From Sipunculus nudus (lineage: Eukaryota; Annelida; Sipuncula; Golfingiida; Sipunculidae), in the NCBI GenBank assembly GCA_026874595.1, contig CM049318.1:44930456-44994455 (forward strand): a stretch of 64,000 bases of DNA, in the 5' to 3' direction. Position numbers and translations under genes: made by a program. This document shows positions 32,726 through 47,700 of this stretch, piece after piece (the stretch's first letter is position 1; every line of letters starts with the position of its first letter). The notes beneath the pieces are model-generated. The model saw only the letters and a program-made list of their open reading frames with translations. It searched no databases and was not told the origin of the DNA.

Positions 32726-35700
32726 GTTTGTTTGTTTGTTTGTCTGTCCAGTCTCTACAGGTCGCAATTTTGATCCCATCGCTTTCAAACTTTCACAGTT
32801 TGTGTAAAATCAAAAATGCAAGAAGCCTATTGTTTTTGGGCAATATAGGTCAAAGGTCAAGGTCAAGGTCATCAAAAGTTCCTAAAGTGCTCTTTTCTTC
32901 ATATCTCCATTACTATTTGTCATAGCCACTTCAAACAGGGCTCATTTTAATCGGCATTCCAAGGCCTTTCTTCTGATATATATGTTGCTGAAATCTGCTG
33001 TTTCTATGGTTACACATTTTGGGGGGAAACTCATGATTTTCGAAAATAAAAGGCCTAATTTTTCTAACTTTGTCATTTTTAAAGCTAGAGAGTTCTAGTT
33101 TTTTGCATCAGATAGTACTAAATAAGCTTTCAATTATACAAGTGAAAGTCTCGTAAAATCTCGCACCATTTCTCGTCAAACGAGAATTTTCGAGATTTCA
33201 TTAAATATGGCTTACAGGTCGCATTTTTTAAACTATGACTTTGAAAATGACATATTTTGTGTTATTTAGAAATATCTCGAAACCAATTTTTCATTTTTTG
33301 GAAATAGCCACCAGGGGGCGTGGTACATGAAACACTGTAACATATCATTTTTCTGCAATATCTCAAAAAATATTAAACGTGACACCATTTTTTGGGTCGT
33401 ATCTGAAACTAGGAACATTGGCTTATCCCTTCGCACATGTTGCTTTGTGCTGCCGTTACCATGGTTACCAAATTTTGGGGTAAAACTTGACAATCTGAAA
33501 ATTCGGAGTTTTCCAGCTTCTCTCTCTGTTGATATTTGCGATAGAAAGGTCTGGTGTTTGGCGTTAGACAGTTTCCCTCTAGTTCTTAGTCATTCAATCG
33601 CAAGTCTCGTCATATCTCGCACCGTTTCTCGTGAAACGAGAACACGTGACCATTCAAAGAAATGCCTATAATTATGTCATTTTTCACGCTACAGACACAT
33701 GGTTTGCAGCGCTGGATAGCGGCTGACACTCGCAGTCACATTCAGGGGTCACATTGTTAGTCTCGTCAAATCTCGCGCCGTTTTTCGCCAAACCACGAAG
33801 ACACGTGCCGTCGCCGCAAGTGGCGGCAGGGTCCCTACGGTGGGCGGCCGGCGTGTGCAGCGGTGCGTGACGGCCTCTCCGGGCCCCATCTATGATCATA
33901 CATGTTGGAGGCACAGTCCAGACTTTATTGCTTGCCGGAAATCTTCGATTTTCGCAAGCTGGTTGGTCAGTCGCGGATGTCTGTTTGTCTGTTTGTTTGT
34001 TTGTTTGTTTGTCTGTCCAGTCTCTACAGGTCGCAATTTTGATCCCATCGCTTTCAAACTTTCACAGTTTGTGTAAAATCAAAAATGCAAGAAGCCTATT
34101 GTTTTTGGGCAATATAGGTCAAAGGTCAAGGTCAAGGTCATCAAAAGTTCCTAAAGTGCTCTTTTCTTCATATCTCCATTACTATTTGTCATAGCCACTT
34201 CAAACAGGGCTCATTTTAATCGGCATTCCAAGGCCTTTCTTCTGATATATATGTTGCTGAAATCTGCTGTTTCTATGGTTACACATTTTGGGGGGAAACT
34301 CATGATTTTCGAAAATAAAAGGCCTAATTTTTCTAACTTTGTCATTTTTAAAGCTAGAGAGTTCTAGTTTTTTGCATCAGATAGTACTAAATAAGCTTTC
34401 AATTATACAAGTGAAAGTCTCGTAAAATCTCGCACCATTTCTCGTCAAACGAGAATTTTCGAGATTTCATTAAATATGGCTTACAGGTCGCATTTTTTAA
34501 ACTATGACTTTGAAAATGACATATTTTGTGTTATTTAGAAATATCTCGAAACCAATTTTTCATTTTTTGGAAATAGCCACCAGGGGGCGTGGTACATGAA
34601 ACACTGTAACATATCATTTTTCTGCAATATCTCAAAAAATATTAAACGTGACACCATTTTTTGGGTCGTATCTGAAACTAGGAACATTGGCTTATCCCTT
34701 CGCACATGTTGCTTTGTGCTGCCGTTACCATGGTTACCAAATTTTGGGGTAAAACTTGACAATCTGAAAATTCGGAGTTTTCCAGCTTCTCTCTCTGTTG
34801 ATATTTGCGATAGAAAGGTCTGGTGTTTGGCGTTAGACAGTTTCCCTCTAGTTCTTAGTCATTCAATCGCAAGTCTCGTCATATCTCGCACCGTTTCTCG
34901 TGAAACGAGAACACGTGACCATTCAAAGAAATGCCTATAATTATGTCATTTTTCACGCTACAGACACATGGTTTGCAGCGCTGGATAGCGGCTGACACTC
35001 GCAGTCACATTCAGGGGTCACATTGTTAGTCTCGTCAAATCTCGCGCCGTTTTTCGCCAAACCACGAAGACACGTGCCGTCGCCGCAAGTGGCGGCAGGG
35101 TCCCTACGGTGGGCGGCCGGCGTGTGCAGCGGTGCGTGACGGCCTCTCCGGGCCCCATCTATGATCATACATGTTGGAGGCACAGTCCAGACTTTATTGC
35201 TTGCCGGAAATCTTCGATTTTCGCAAGCTGGTTGGTCAGTCGCGGATGTCTGTTTGTCTGTTTGTTTGTTTGTTTGTTTGTCTGTCCAGTCTCTACAGGT
35301 CGCAATTTTGATCCCATCGCTTTCAAACTTTCACAGTTTGTGTAAAATCAAAAATGCAAGAAGCCTATTGTTTTTGGGCAATATAGGTCAAAGGTCAAGG
35401 TCAAGGTCATCAAAAGTTCCTAAAGTGCTCTTTTCTTCATATCTCCATTACTATTTGTCATAGCCACTTCAAACAGGGCTCATTTTAATCGGCATTCCAA
35501 GGCCTTTCTTCTGATATATATGTTGCTGAAATCTGCTGTTTCTATGGTTACACATTTTGGGGGGAAACTCATGATTTTCGAAAATAAAAGGCCTAATTTT
35601 TCTAACTTTGTCATTTTTAAAGCTAGAGAGTTCTAGTTTTTTGCATCAGATAGTACTAAATAAGCTTTCAATTATACAAGTGAAAGTCTCGTAAAATCTC

Positions 35701-38700
35701 GCACCATTTCTCGTCAAACGAGAATTTTCGAGATTTCATTAAATATGGCTTACAGGTCGCATTTTTTAAACTATGACTTTGAAAATGACATATTTTGTGT
35801 TATTTAGAAATATCTCGAAACCAATTTTTCATTTTTTGGAAATAGCCACCAGGGGGCGTGGTACATGAAACACTGTAACATATCATTTTTCTGCAATATC
35901 TCAAAAAATATTAAACGTGACACCATTTTTTGGGTCGTATCTGAAACTAGGAACATTGGCTTATCCCTTCGCACATGTTGCTTTGTGCTGCCGTTACCAT
36001 GGTTACCAAATTTTGGGGTAAAACTTGACAATCTGAAAATTCGGAGTTTTCCAGCTTCTCTCTCTGTTGATATTTGCGATAGAAAGGTCTGGTGTTTGGC
36101 GTTAGACAGTTTCCCTCTAGTTCTTAGTCATTCAATCGCAAGTCTCGTCATATCTCGCACCGTTTCTCGTGAAACGAGAACACGTGACCATTCAAAGAAA
36201 TGCCTATAATTATGTCATTTTTCACGCTACAGACACATGGTTTGCAGCGCTGGATAGCGGCTGACACTCGCAGTCACATTCAGGGGTCACATTGTTAGTC
36301 TCGTCAAATCTCGCGCCGTTTTTCGCCAAACCACGAAGACACGTGCCGTCGCCGCAAGTGGCGGCAGGGTCCCTACGGTGGGCGGCCGGCGTGTGCAGCG
36401 GTGCGTGACGGCCTCTCCGGGCCCCATCTATGATCATACATGTTGGAGGCACAGTCCAGACTTTATTGCTTGCCGGAAATCTTCGATTTTCGCAAGCTGG
36501 TTGGTCAGTCGCGGATGTCTGTTTGTCTGTTTGTTTGTTTGTTTGTTTGTCTGTCCAGTCTCTACAGGTCGCAATTTTGATCCCATCGCTTTCAAACTTT
36601 CACAGTTTGTGTAAAATCAAAAATGCAAGAAGCCTATTGTTTTTGGGCAATATAGGTCAAAGGTCAAGGTCAAGGTCATCAAAAGTTCCTAAAGTGCTCT
36701 TTTCTTCATATCTCCATTACTATTTGTCATAGCCACTTCAAACAGGGCTCATTTTAATCGGCATTCCAAGGCCTTTCTTCTGATATATATGTTGCTGAAA
36801 TCTGCTGTTTCTATGGTTACACATTTTGGGGGGAAACTCATGATTTTCGAAAATAAAAGGCCTAATTTTTCTAACTTTGTCATTTTTAAAGCTAGAGAGT
36901 TCTAGTTTTTTGCATCAGATAGTACTAAATAAGCTTTCAATTATACAAGTGAAAGTCTCGTAAAATCTCGCACCATTTCTCGTCAAACGAGAATTTTCGA
37001 GATTTCATTAAATATGGCTTACAGGTCGCATTTTTTAAACTATGACTTTGAAAATGACATATTTTGTGTTATTTAGAAATATCTCGAAACCAATTTTTCA
37101 TTTTTTGGAAATAGCCACCAGGGGGCGTGGTACATGAAACACTGTAACATATCATTTTTCTGCAATATCTCAAAAAATATTAAACGTGACACCATTTTTT
37201 GGGTCGTATCTGAAACTAGGAACATTGGCTTATCCCTTCGCACATGTTGCTTTGTGCTGCCGTTACCATGGTTACCAAATTTTGGGGTAAAACTTGACAA
37301 TCTGAAAATTCGGAGTTTTCCAGCTTCTCTCTCTGTTGATATTTGCGATAGAAAGGTCTGGTGTTTGGCGTTAGACAGTTTCCCTCTAGTTCTTAGTCAT
37401 TCAATCGCAAGTCTCGTCATATCTCGCACCGTTTCTCGTGAAACGAGAACACGTGACCATTCAAAGAAATGCCTATAATTATGTCATTTTTCACGCTACA
37501 GACACATGGTTTGCAGCGCTGGATAGCGGCTGACACTCGCAGTCACATTCAGGGGTCACATTGTTAGTCTCGTCAAATCTCGCGCCGTTTTTCGCCAAAC
37601 CACGAAGACACGTGCCGTCGCCGCAAGTGGCGGCAGGGTCCCTACGGTGGGCGGCCGGCGTGTGCAGCGGTGCGTGACGGCCTCTCCGGGCCCCATCTAT
37701 GATCATACATGTTGGAGGCACAGTCCAGACTTTATTGCTTGCCGGAAATCTTCGATTTTCGCAAGCTGGTTGGTCAGTCGCGGATGTCTGTTTGTCTGTT
37801 TGTTTGTTTGTTTGTTTGTCTGTCCAGTCTCTACAGGTCGCAATTTTGATCCCATCGCTTTCAAACTTTCACAGTTTGTGTAAAATCAAAAATGCAAGAA
37901 GCCTATTGTTTTTGGGCAATATAGGTCAAAGGTCAAGGTCAAGGTCATCAAAAGTTCCTAAAGTGCTCTTTTCTTCATATCTCCATTACTATTTGTCATA
38001 GCCACTTCAAACAGGGCTCATTTTAATCGGCATTCCAAGGCCTTTCTTCTGATATATATGTTGCTGAAATCTGCTGTTTCTATGGTTACACATTTTGGGG
38101 GGAAACTCATGATTTTCGAAAATAAAAGGCCTAATTTTTCTAACTTTGTCATTTTTAAAGCTAGAGAGTTCTAGTTTTTTGCATCAGATAGTACTAAATA
38201 AGCTTTCAATTATACAAGTGAAAGTCTCGTAAAATCTCGCACCATTTCTCGTCAAACGAGAATTTTCGAGATTTCATTAAATATGGCTTACAGGTCGCAT
38301 TTTTTAAACTATGACTTTGAAAATGACATATTTTGTGTTATTTAGAAATATCTCGAAACCAATTTTTCATTTTTTGGAAATAGCCACCAGGGGGCGTGGT
38401 ACATGAAACACTGTAACATATCATTTTTCTGCAATATCTCAAAAAATATTAAACGTGACACCATTTTTTGGGTCGTATCTGAAACTAGGAACATTGGCTT
38501 ATCCCTTCGCACATGTTGCTTTGTGCTGCCGTTACCATGGTTACCAAATTTTGGGGTAAAACTTGACAATCTGAAAATTCGGAGTTTTCCAGCTTCTCTC
38601 TCTGTTGATATTTGCGATAGAAAGGTCTGGTGTTTGGCGTTAGACAGTTTCCCTCTAGTTCTTAGTCATTCAATCGCAAGTCTCGTCATATCTCGCACCG

Positions 38701-41700
38701 TTTCTCGTGAAACGAGAACACGTGACCATTCAAAGAAATGCCTATAATTATGTCATTTTTCACGCTACAGACACATGGTTTGCAGCGCTGGATAGCGGCT
38801 GACACTCGCAGTCACATTCAGGGGTCACATTGTTAGTCTCGTCAAATCTCGCGCCGTTTTTCGCCAAACCACGAAGACACGTGCCGTCGCCGCAAGTGGC
38901 GGCAGGGTCCCTACGGTGGGCGGCCGGCGTGTGCAGCGGTGCGTGACGGCCTCTCCGGGCCCCATCTATGATCATACATGTTGGAGGCACAGTCCAGACT
39001 TTATTGCTTGCCGGAAATCTTCGATTTTCGCAAGCTGGTTGGTCAGTCGCGGATGTCTGTTTGTCTGTTTGTTTGTTTGTTTGTTTGTCTGTCCAGTCTC
39101 TACAGGTCGCAATTTTGATCCCATCGCTTTCAAACTTTCACAGTTTGTGTAAAATCAAAAATGCAAGAAGCCTATTGTTTTTGGGCAATATAGGTCAAAG
39201 GTCAAGGTCAAGGTCATCAAAAGTTCCTAAAGTGCTCTTTTCTTCATATCTCCATTACTATTTGTCATAGCCACTTCAAACAGGGCTCATTTTAATCGGC
39301 ATTCCAAGGCCTTTCTTCTGATATATATGTTGCTGAAATCTGCTGTTTCTATGGTTACACATTTTGGGGGGAAACTCATGATTTTCGAAAATAAAAGGCC
39401 TAATTTTTCTAACTTTGTCATTTTTAAAGCTAGAGAGTTCTAGTTTTTTGCATCAGATAGTACTAAATAAGCTTTCAATTATACAAGTGAAAGTCTCGTA
39501 AAATCTCGCACCATTTCTCGTCAAACGAGAATTTTCGAGATTTCATTAAATATGGCTTACAGGTCGCATTTTTTAAACTATGACTTTGAAAATGACATAT
39601 TTTGTGTTATTTAGAAATATCTCGAAACCAATTTTTCATTTTTTGGAAATAGCCACCAGGGGGCGTGGTACATGAAACACTGTAACATATCATTTTTCTG
39701 CAATATCTCAAAAAATATTAAACGTGACACCATTTTTTGGGTCGTATCTGAAACTAGGAACATTGGCTTATCCCTTCGCACATGTTGCTTTGTGCTGCCG
39801 TTACCATGGTTACCAAATTTTGGGGTAAAACTTGACAATCTGAAAATTCGGAGTTTTCCAGCTTCTCTCTCTGTTGATATTTGCGATAGAAAGGTCTGGT
39901 GTTTGGCGTTAGACAGTTTCCCTCTAGTTCTTAGTCATTCAATCGCAAGTCTCGTCATATCTCGCACCGTTTCTCGTGAAACGAGAACACGTGACCATTC
40001 AAAGAAATGCCTATAATTATGTCATTTTTCACGCTACAGACACATGGTTTGCAGCGCTGGATAGCGGCTGACACTCGCAGTCACATTCAGGGGTCACATT
40101 GTTAGTCTCGTCAAATCTCGCGCCGTTTTTCGCCAAACCACGAAGACACGTGCCGTCGCCGCAAGTGGCGGCAGGGTCCCTACGGTGGGCGGCCGGCGTG
40201 TGCAGCGGTGCGTGACGGCCTCTCCGGGCCCCATCTATGATCATACATGTTGGAGGCACAGTCCAGACTTTATTGCTTGCCGGAAATCTTCGATTTTCGC
40301 AAGCTGGTTGGTCAGTCGCGGATGTCTGTTTGTCTGTTTGTTTGTTTGTTTGTTTGTCTGTCCAGTCTCTACAGGTCGCAATTTTGATCCCATCGCTTTC
40401 AAACTTTCACAGTTTGTGTAAAATCAAAAATGCAAGAAGCCTATTGTTTTTGGGCAATATAGGTCAAAGGTCAAGGTCAAGGTCATCAAAAGTTCCTAAA
40501 GTGCTCTTTTCTTCATATCTCCATTACTATTTGTCATAGCCACTTCAAACAGGGCTCATTTTAATCGGCATTCCAAGGCCTTTCTTCTGATATATATGTT
40601 GCTGAAATCTGCTGTTTCTATGGTTACACATTTTGGGGGGAAACTCATGATTTTCGAAAATAAAAGGCCTAATTTTTCTAACTTTGTCATTTTTAAAGCT
40701 AGAGAGTTCTAGTTTTTTGCATCAGATAGTACTAAATAAGCTTTCAATTATACAAGTGAAAGTCTCGTAAAATCTCGCACCATTTCTCGTCAAACGAGAA
40801 TTTTCGAGATTTCATTAAATATGGCTTACAGGTCGCATTTTTTAAACTATGACTTTGAAAATGACATATTTTGTGTTATTTAGAAATATCTCGAAACCAA
40901 TTTTTCATTTTTTGGAAATAGCCACCAGGGGGCGTGGTACATGAAACACTGTAACATATCATTTTTCTGCAATATCTCAAAAAATATTAAACGTGACACC
41001 ATTTTTTGGGTCGTATCTGAAACTAGGAACATTGGCTTATCCCTTCGCACATGTTGCTTTGTGCTGCCGTTACCATGGTTACCAAATTTTGGGGGTAAAA
41101 CTTGACAATCTGAAAATTCGGAGTTTTCCAGCTTCTCTCTCTGTTGATATTTGCGATAGAAAGGTCTGGTGTTTGGCGTTAGACAGTTTCCCTCTAGTTC
41201 TTAGTCATTCAATCGCAAGTCTCGTCATATCTCGCACCGTTTCTCGTGAAACGAGAACACGTGACCATTCAAAGAAATGCCTATAATTATGTCATTTTTC
41301 ACGCTACAGACACATGGTTTGCAGCGCTGGATAGCGGCTGACACTCGCAGTCACATTCAGGGGTCACATTGTTAGTCTCGTCAAATCTCGCGCCGTTTTT
41401 CGCCAAACCACGAAGACACGTGCCGTCGCCGCAAGTGGCGGCAGGGTCCCTACGGTGGGCGGCCGGCGTGTGCAGCGGTGCGTGACGGCCTCTCCGGGCC
41501 CCATCTATGATCATACATGTTGGAGGCACAGTCCAGACTTTATTGCTTGCCGGAAATCTTCGATTTTCGCAAGCTGGTTGGTCAGTCGCGGATGTCTGTT
41601 TGTCTGTTTGTTTGTTTGTTTGTTTGTCTGTCCAGTCTCTACAGGTCGCAATTTTGATCCCATCGCTTTCAAACTTTCACAGTTTGTGTAAAATCAAAAA

Positions 41701-44700
41701 TGCAAGAAGCCTATTGTTTTTGGGCAATATAGGTCAAAGGTCAAGGTCAAGGTCATCAAAAGTTCCTAAAGTGCTCTTTTCTTCATATCTCCATTACTAT
41801 TTGTCATAGCCACTTCAAACAGGGCTCATTTTAATCGGCATTCCAAGGCCTTTCTTCTGATATATATGTTGCTGAAATCTGCTGTTTCTATGGTTACACA
41901 TTTTGGGGGGAAACTCATGATTTTCGAAAATAAAAGGCCTAATTTTTCTAACTTTGTCATTTTTAAAGCTAGAGAGTTCTAGTTTTTTGCATCAGATAGT
42001 ACTAAATAAGCTTTCAATTATACAAGTGAAAGTCTCGTAAAATCTCGCACCATTTCTCGTCAAACGAGAATTTTCGAGATTTCATTAAATATGGCTTACA
42101 GGTCGCATTTTTTAAACTATGACTTTGAAAATGACATATTTTGTGTTATTTAGAAATATCTCGAAACCAATTTTTCATTTTTTGGAAATAGCCACCAGGG
42201 GGCGTGGTACATGAAACACTGTAACATATCATTTTTCTGCAATATCTCAAAAAATATTAAACGTGACACCATTTTTTGGGTCGTATCTGAAACTAGGAAC
42301 ATTGGCTTATCCCTTCGCACATGTTGCTTTGTGCTGCCGTTACCATGGTTACCAAATTTTGGGGTAAAACTTGACAATCTGAAAATTCGGAGTTTTCCAG
42401 CTTCTCTCTCTGTTGATATTTGCGATAGAAAGGTCTGGTGTTTGGCGTTAGACAGTTTCCCTCTAGTTCTTAGTCATTCAATCGCAAGTCTCGTCATATC
42501 TCGCACCGTTTCTCGTGAAACGAGAACACGTGACCATTCAAAGAAATGCCTATAATTATGTCATTTTTCACGCTACAGACACATGGTTTGCAGCGCTGGA
42601 TAGCGGCTGACACTCGCAGTCACATTCAGGGGTCACATTGTTAGTCTCGTCAAATCTCGCGCCGTTTTTCGCCAAACCACGAAGACACGTGCCGTCGCCG
42701 CAAGTGGCGGCAGGGTCCCTACGGTGGGCGGCCGGCGTGTGCAGCGGTGCGTGACGGCCTCTCCGGGCCCCATCTATGATCATACATGTTGGAGGCACAG
42801 TCCAGACTTTATTGCTTGCCGGAAATCTTCGATTTTCGCAAGCTGGTTGGTCAGTCGCGGATGTCTGTTTGTCTGTTTGTTTGTTTGTTTGTTTGTCTGT
42901 CCAGTCTCTACAGGTCGCAATTTTGATCCCATCGCTTTCAAACTTTCACAGTTTGTGTAAAATCAAAAATGCAAGAAGCCTATTGTTTTTGGGCAATATA
43001 GGTCAAAGGTCAAGGTCAAGGTCATCAAAAGTTCCTAAAGTGCTCTTTTCTTCATATCTCCATTACTATTTGTCATAGCCACTTCAAACAGGGCTCATTT
43101 TAATCGGCATTCCAAGGCCTTTCTTCTGATATATATGTTGCTGAAATCTGCTGTTTCTATGGTTACACATTTTGGGGGGAAACTCATGATTTTCGAAAAT
43201 AAAAGGCCTAATTTTTCTAACTTTGTCATTTTTAAAGCTAGAGAGTTCTAGTTTTTTGCATCAGATAGTACTAAATAAGCTTTCAATTATACAAGTGAAA
43301 GTCTCGTAAAATCTCGCACCATTTCTCGTCAAACGAGAATTTTCGAGATTTCATTAAATATGGCTTACAGGTCGCATTTTTTAAACTATGACTTTGAAAA
43401 TGACATATTTTGTGTTATTTAGAAATATCTCGAAACCAATTTTTCATTTTTTGGAAATAGCCACCAGGGGGCGTGGTACATGAAACACTGTAACATATCA
43501 TTTTTCTGCAATATCTCAAAAAATATTAAACGTGACACCATTTTTTGGGTCGTATCTGAAACTAGGAACATTGGCTTATCCCTTCGCACATGTTGCTTTG
43601 TGCTGCCGTTACCATGGTTACCAAATTTTGGGGTAAAACTTGACAATCTGAAAATTCGGAGTTTTCCAGCTTCTCTCTCTGTTGATATTTGCGATAGAAA
43701 GGTCTGGTGTTTGGCGTTAGACAGTTTCCCTCTAGTTCTTAGTCATTCAATCGCAAGTCTCGTCATATCTCGCACCGTTTCTCGTGAAACGAGAACACGT
43801 GACCATTCAAAGAAATGCCTATAATTATGTCATTTTTCACGCTACAGACACATGGTTTGCAGCGCTGGATAGCGGCTGACACTCGCAGTCACATTCAGGG
43901 GTCACATTGTTAGTCTCGTCAAATCTCGCGCCGTTTTTCGCCAAACCACGAAGACACGTGCCGTCGCCGCAAGTGGCGGCAGGGTCCCTACGGTGGGCGG
44001 CCGGCGTGTGCAGCGGTGCGTGACGGCCTCTCCGGGCCCCATCTATGATCATACATGTTGGAGGCACAGTCCAGACTTTATTGCTTGCCGGAAATCTTCG
44101 ATTTTCGCAAGCTGGTTGGTCAGTCGCGGATGTCTGTTTGTCTGTTTGTTTGTTTGTTTGTTTGTCTGTCCAGTCTCTACAGGTCGCAATTTTGATCCCA
44201 TCGCTTTCAAACTTTCACAGTTTGTGTAAAATCAAAAATGCAAGAAGCCTATTGTTTTTGGGCAATATAGGTCAAAGGTCAAGGTCAAGGTCATCAAAAG
44301 TTCCTAAAGTGCTCTTTTCTTCATATCTCCATTACTATTTGTCATAGCCACTTCAAACAGGGCTCATTTTAATCGGCATTCCAAGGCCTTTCTTCTGATA
44401 TATATGTTGCTGAAATCTGCTGTTTCTATGGTTACACATTTTGGGGGGAAACTCATGATTTTCGAAAATAAAAGGCCTAATTTTTCTAACTTTGTCATTT
44501 TTAAAGCTAGAGAGTTCTAGTTTTTTGCATCAGATAGTACTAAATAAGCTTTCAATTATACAAGTGAAAGTCTCGTAAAATCTCGCACCATTTCTCGTCA
44601 AACGAGAATTTTCGAGATTTCATTAAATATGGCTTACAGGTCGCATTTTTTAAACTATGACTTTGAAAATGACATATTTTGTGTTATTTAGAAATATCTC

Positions 44701-47700
44701 GAAACCAATTTTTCATTTTTTGGAAATAGCCACCAGGGGGCGTGGTACATGAAACACTGTAACATATCATTTTTCTGCAATATCTCAAAAAATATTAAAC
44801 GTGACACCATTTTTTGGGTCGTATCTGAAACTAGGAACATTGGCTTATCCCTTCGCACATGTTGCTTTGTGCTGCCGTTACCATGGTTACCAAATTTTGG
44901 GGGTAAAACTTGACAATCTGAAAATTCGGAGTTTTTCCAGCTTCTCTCTCTGTTGATATTTGCGATAGAAAGGTCTGGTGTTTGGCGTTTAGACAGTTTC
45001 CCTCTAGTTCTTAGTCATTCAATCGCAAGTCTCGTCATATCTCGCACCGTTTCTCGTGAAACGAGAACACGTGACCATTCAAAGAAATGCCTATAATTAT
45101 GTCATTTTTCACGCTACAGACACATGGTTTGCAGCGCTGGATAGCGGCTGACACTCGCAGTCACATTCAGGGGTCACATTGTTAGTCTCGTCAAATCTCG
45201 CGCCGTTTTTCGCCAAACCACGAAGACACGTGCCGTCGCCGCAAGTGGCGGCAGGGGTCCCTACGGTGGGCGGCCGGCGGTGTGCAGCGGTGCGTGACGG
45301 CCTCTCCGGGCCCCATCTATGATCATACATGTTGGAGGCACAGTCCAGACTTTATTGCTTGCCGGAAATCTTCGATTTTCGCAAGCTGGTTGGTCAGTCG
45401 CGGATGTCTGTTTGTCTGTTTGTTTGTTTGTTTGTTTGTCTGTCCAGTCTCTACAGGTCGCAATTTTGATCCCATCGCTTTCAAACTTTCACAGTTTGTG
45501 TAAAATCAAAAATGCAAGAAGCCTATTGTTTTTGGGCAATATAGGTCAAAGGTCAAGGTCAAGGTCATCAAAAGTTCCTAAAGTGCTCTTTTCTTCATAT
45601 CTCCATTACTATTTGTCATAGCCACTTCAAACAGGGCTCATTTTAATCGGCATTCCAAGGCCTTTCTTCTGATATATATGTTGCTGAAATCTGCTGTTTC
45701 TATGGTTACACATTTTGGGGGGGAAACTCATGATTTTCGAAAATAAAAGGCCTAATTTTTCTAACTTTGTCATTTTTAAAGCTAGAGAGTTCTAGTTTTT
45801 TGCATCAGATAGTACTAAATAAGCTTTCAATTATACAAGTGAAAGTCTCGTAAAATCTCGCACCATTTCTCGTCAAACGAGGAATTTTCGAGATTTCATT
45901 AAATATGGCTTACAGGTCGCAATTTTTTAAACTATGACTTTGAAAATGACATATTTTGTGTTATTTAGAAATATCTCGAAACCAATTTTTCATTTTTTGG
46001 AAATAGCCACCAGGGGGCGTGGTACATGAAACACTGTAACATATCATTTTTCTGCAATATCTCAAAAAATATTAAACGTGACACCATTTTTTGGGTCGTA
46101 TCTGAAACTAGGAACATTGGCTTATCCCTTCGCACATGTTGCTTTGGTGCTGCCGTTACCATGGTTACCAAATTTGGGGGTAAAACTTGACAATCTGAAA
46201 ATTCGGAGTTTTCCAGCTTCTCTCTCTGTTGATATTTGCGATAGAAAGGTCTGGTGTTTGGCGTTAGACAGTTTCCCTCTAGTTCTTAGTCATTCAATCG
46301 CAAGTCTCGTCATATCTCGCACCGTTTCTCGTGAAACGAGAACACGTGACCATTCAAAGAAATGCCTATAATTATGTCATTTTTCACGCTACAGACACAT
46401 GGTTTGCAGCGCTGGATAGCGGCTGACACTCGCAGTCACATTCAGGGGTCACATTGTTAGTCTCGTCAAATCTCGCGCCGTTTTTCGCCAAACCACGAAG
46501 ACACGTGCCGTCGCCGCAAGTGGCGGCAGGGTCCCTACGGTGGGCGGCCGGCGTGTGCAGCGGTGCGTGACGGCCTCTCCGGGCCCCATCTATGATCATA
46601 CATGTTGGAGGCACAGTCCAGACTTTATTGCTTGCCGGAAATCTTCGATTTTCGCAAGCTGGTTGGTCAGTCGCGGATGTCTGTTTGTCTGTTTGTTTGT
46701 TTGTTTGTTTGTCTGTCCAGTCTCTACAGGTCGCAATTTTGATCCCATCGCTTTTCAAACTTTCACAGTTTGTGTAAAATCAAAAATGCAAGAAGCCTAT
46801 TGTTTTTGGGCAATATAGGTCAAAGGTCAAGGTCAAGGTCATCAAAAGTTCCTAAAGTGCTCTTTTCTTCATATCTCCATTACTATTTGTCATAGCCACT
46901 TCAAACAGGGCTCATTTTAATCGGCATTCCAAGGCCTTTCTTCTGATATATATGTTGCTGAAATCTGCTGTTTCTATGGTTACACATTTTGGGGGGAAAC
47001 TCATGATTTTCGAAAATAAAAGGCCTAATTTTTCTAACTTTGTCATTTTTAAAGCTAGAGAGTTCTAGTTTTTTGCATCAGATAGTACTAAATAAGCTTT
47101 CAATTATACAAGTGAAAGTCTCGTAAAATCTCGCACCATTTCTCGTCAAACGAGAATTTTCGAGATTTCATTAAATATGGCTTACAGGTCGCATTTTTTT
47201 AAACTATGACTTTGAAAATGACATATTTTGTGTTATTTAGAAATATCTCGAAACCAATTTTTTCATTTTTTGGAAATAGCCACCAGGGGGCGTGGTACAT
47301 GAAACACTGTAACATATCATTTTTCTGCAATATCTCAAAAAATATTAAACGTGACACCATTTTTTTGGGTCGTATCTGAAACTAGGAACATTGGCTTATC
47401 CCTTCGCACATGTTGCTTTGTGCTGCCGTTACCATGGTTACCAAATTTTGGGGGTAAAACTTGACAATCTGAAAATTCGGAGTTTTCCAGCTTCTCTCTC
47501 TGTTGATATTTGCGATAGAAAGGTCTGGTGTTTGGCGTTAGACAGTTTCCCTCTAGTTCTTAGTCATTCAATCGCAAGTCTCGTCATATCTCGCACCGTT
47601 TCTCGTGAAACGAGAACACGTGACCATTCAAAGAAATGCCTATAATTATGTCATTTTTCACGCTACAGACACATGGTTTGCAGCGCTGGATAGCGGCTGA

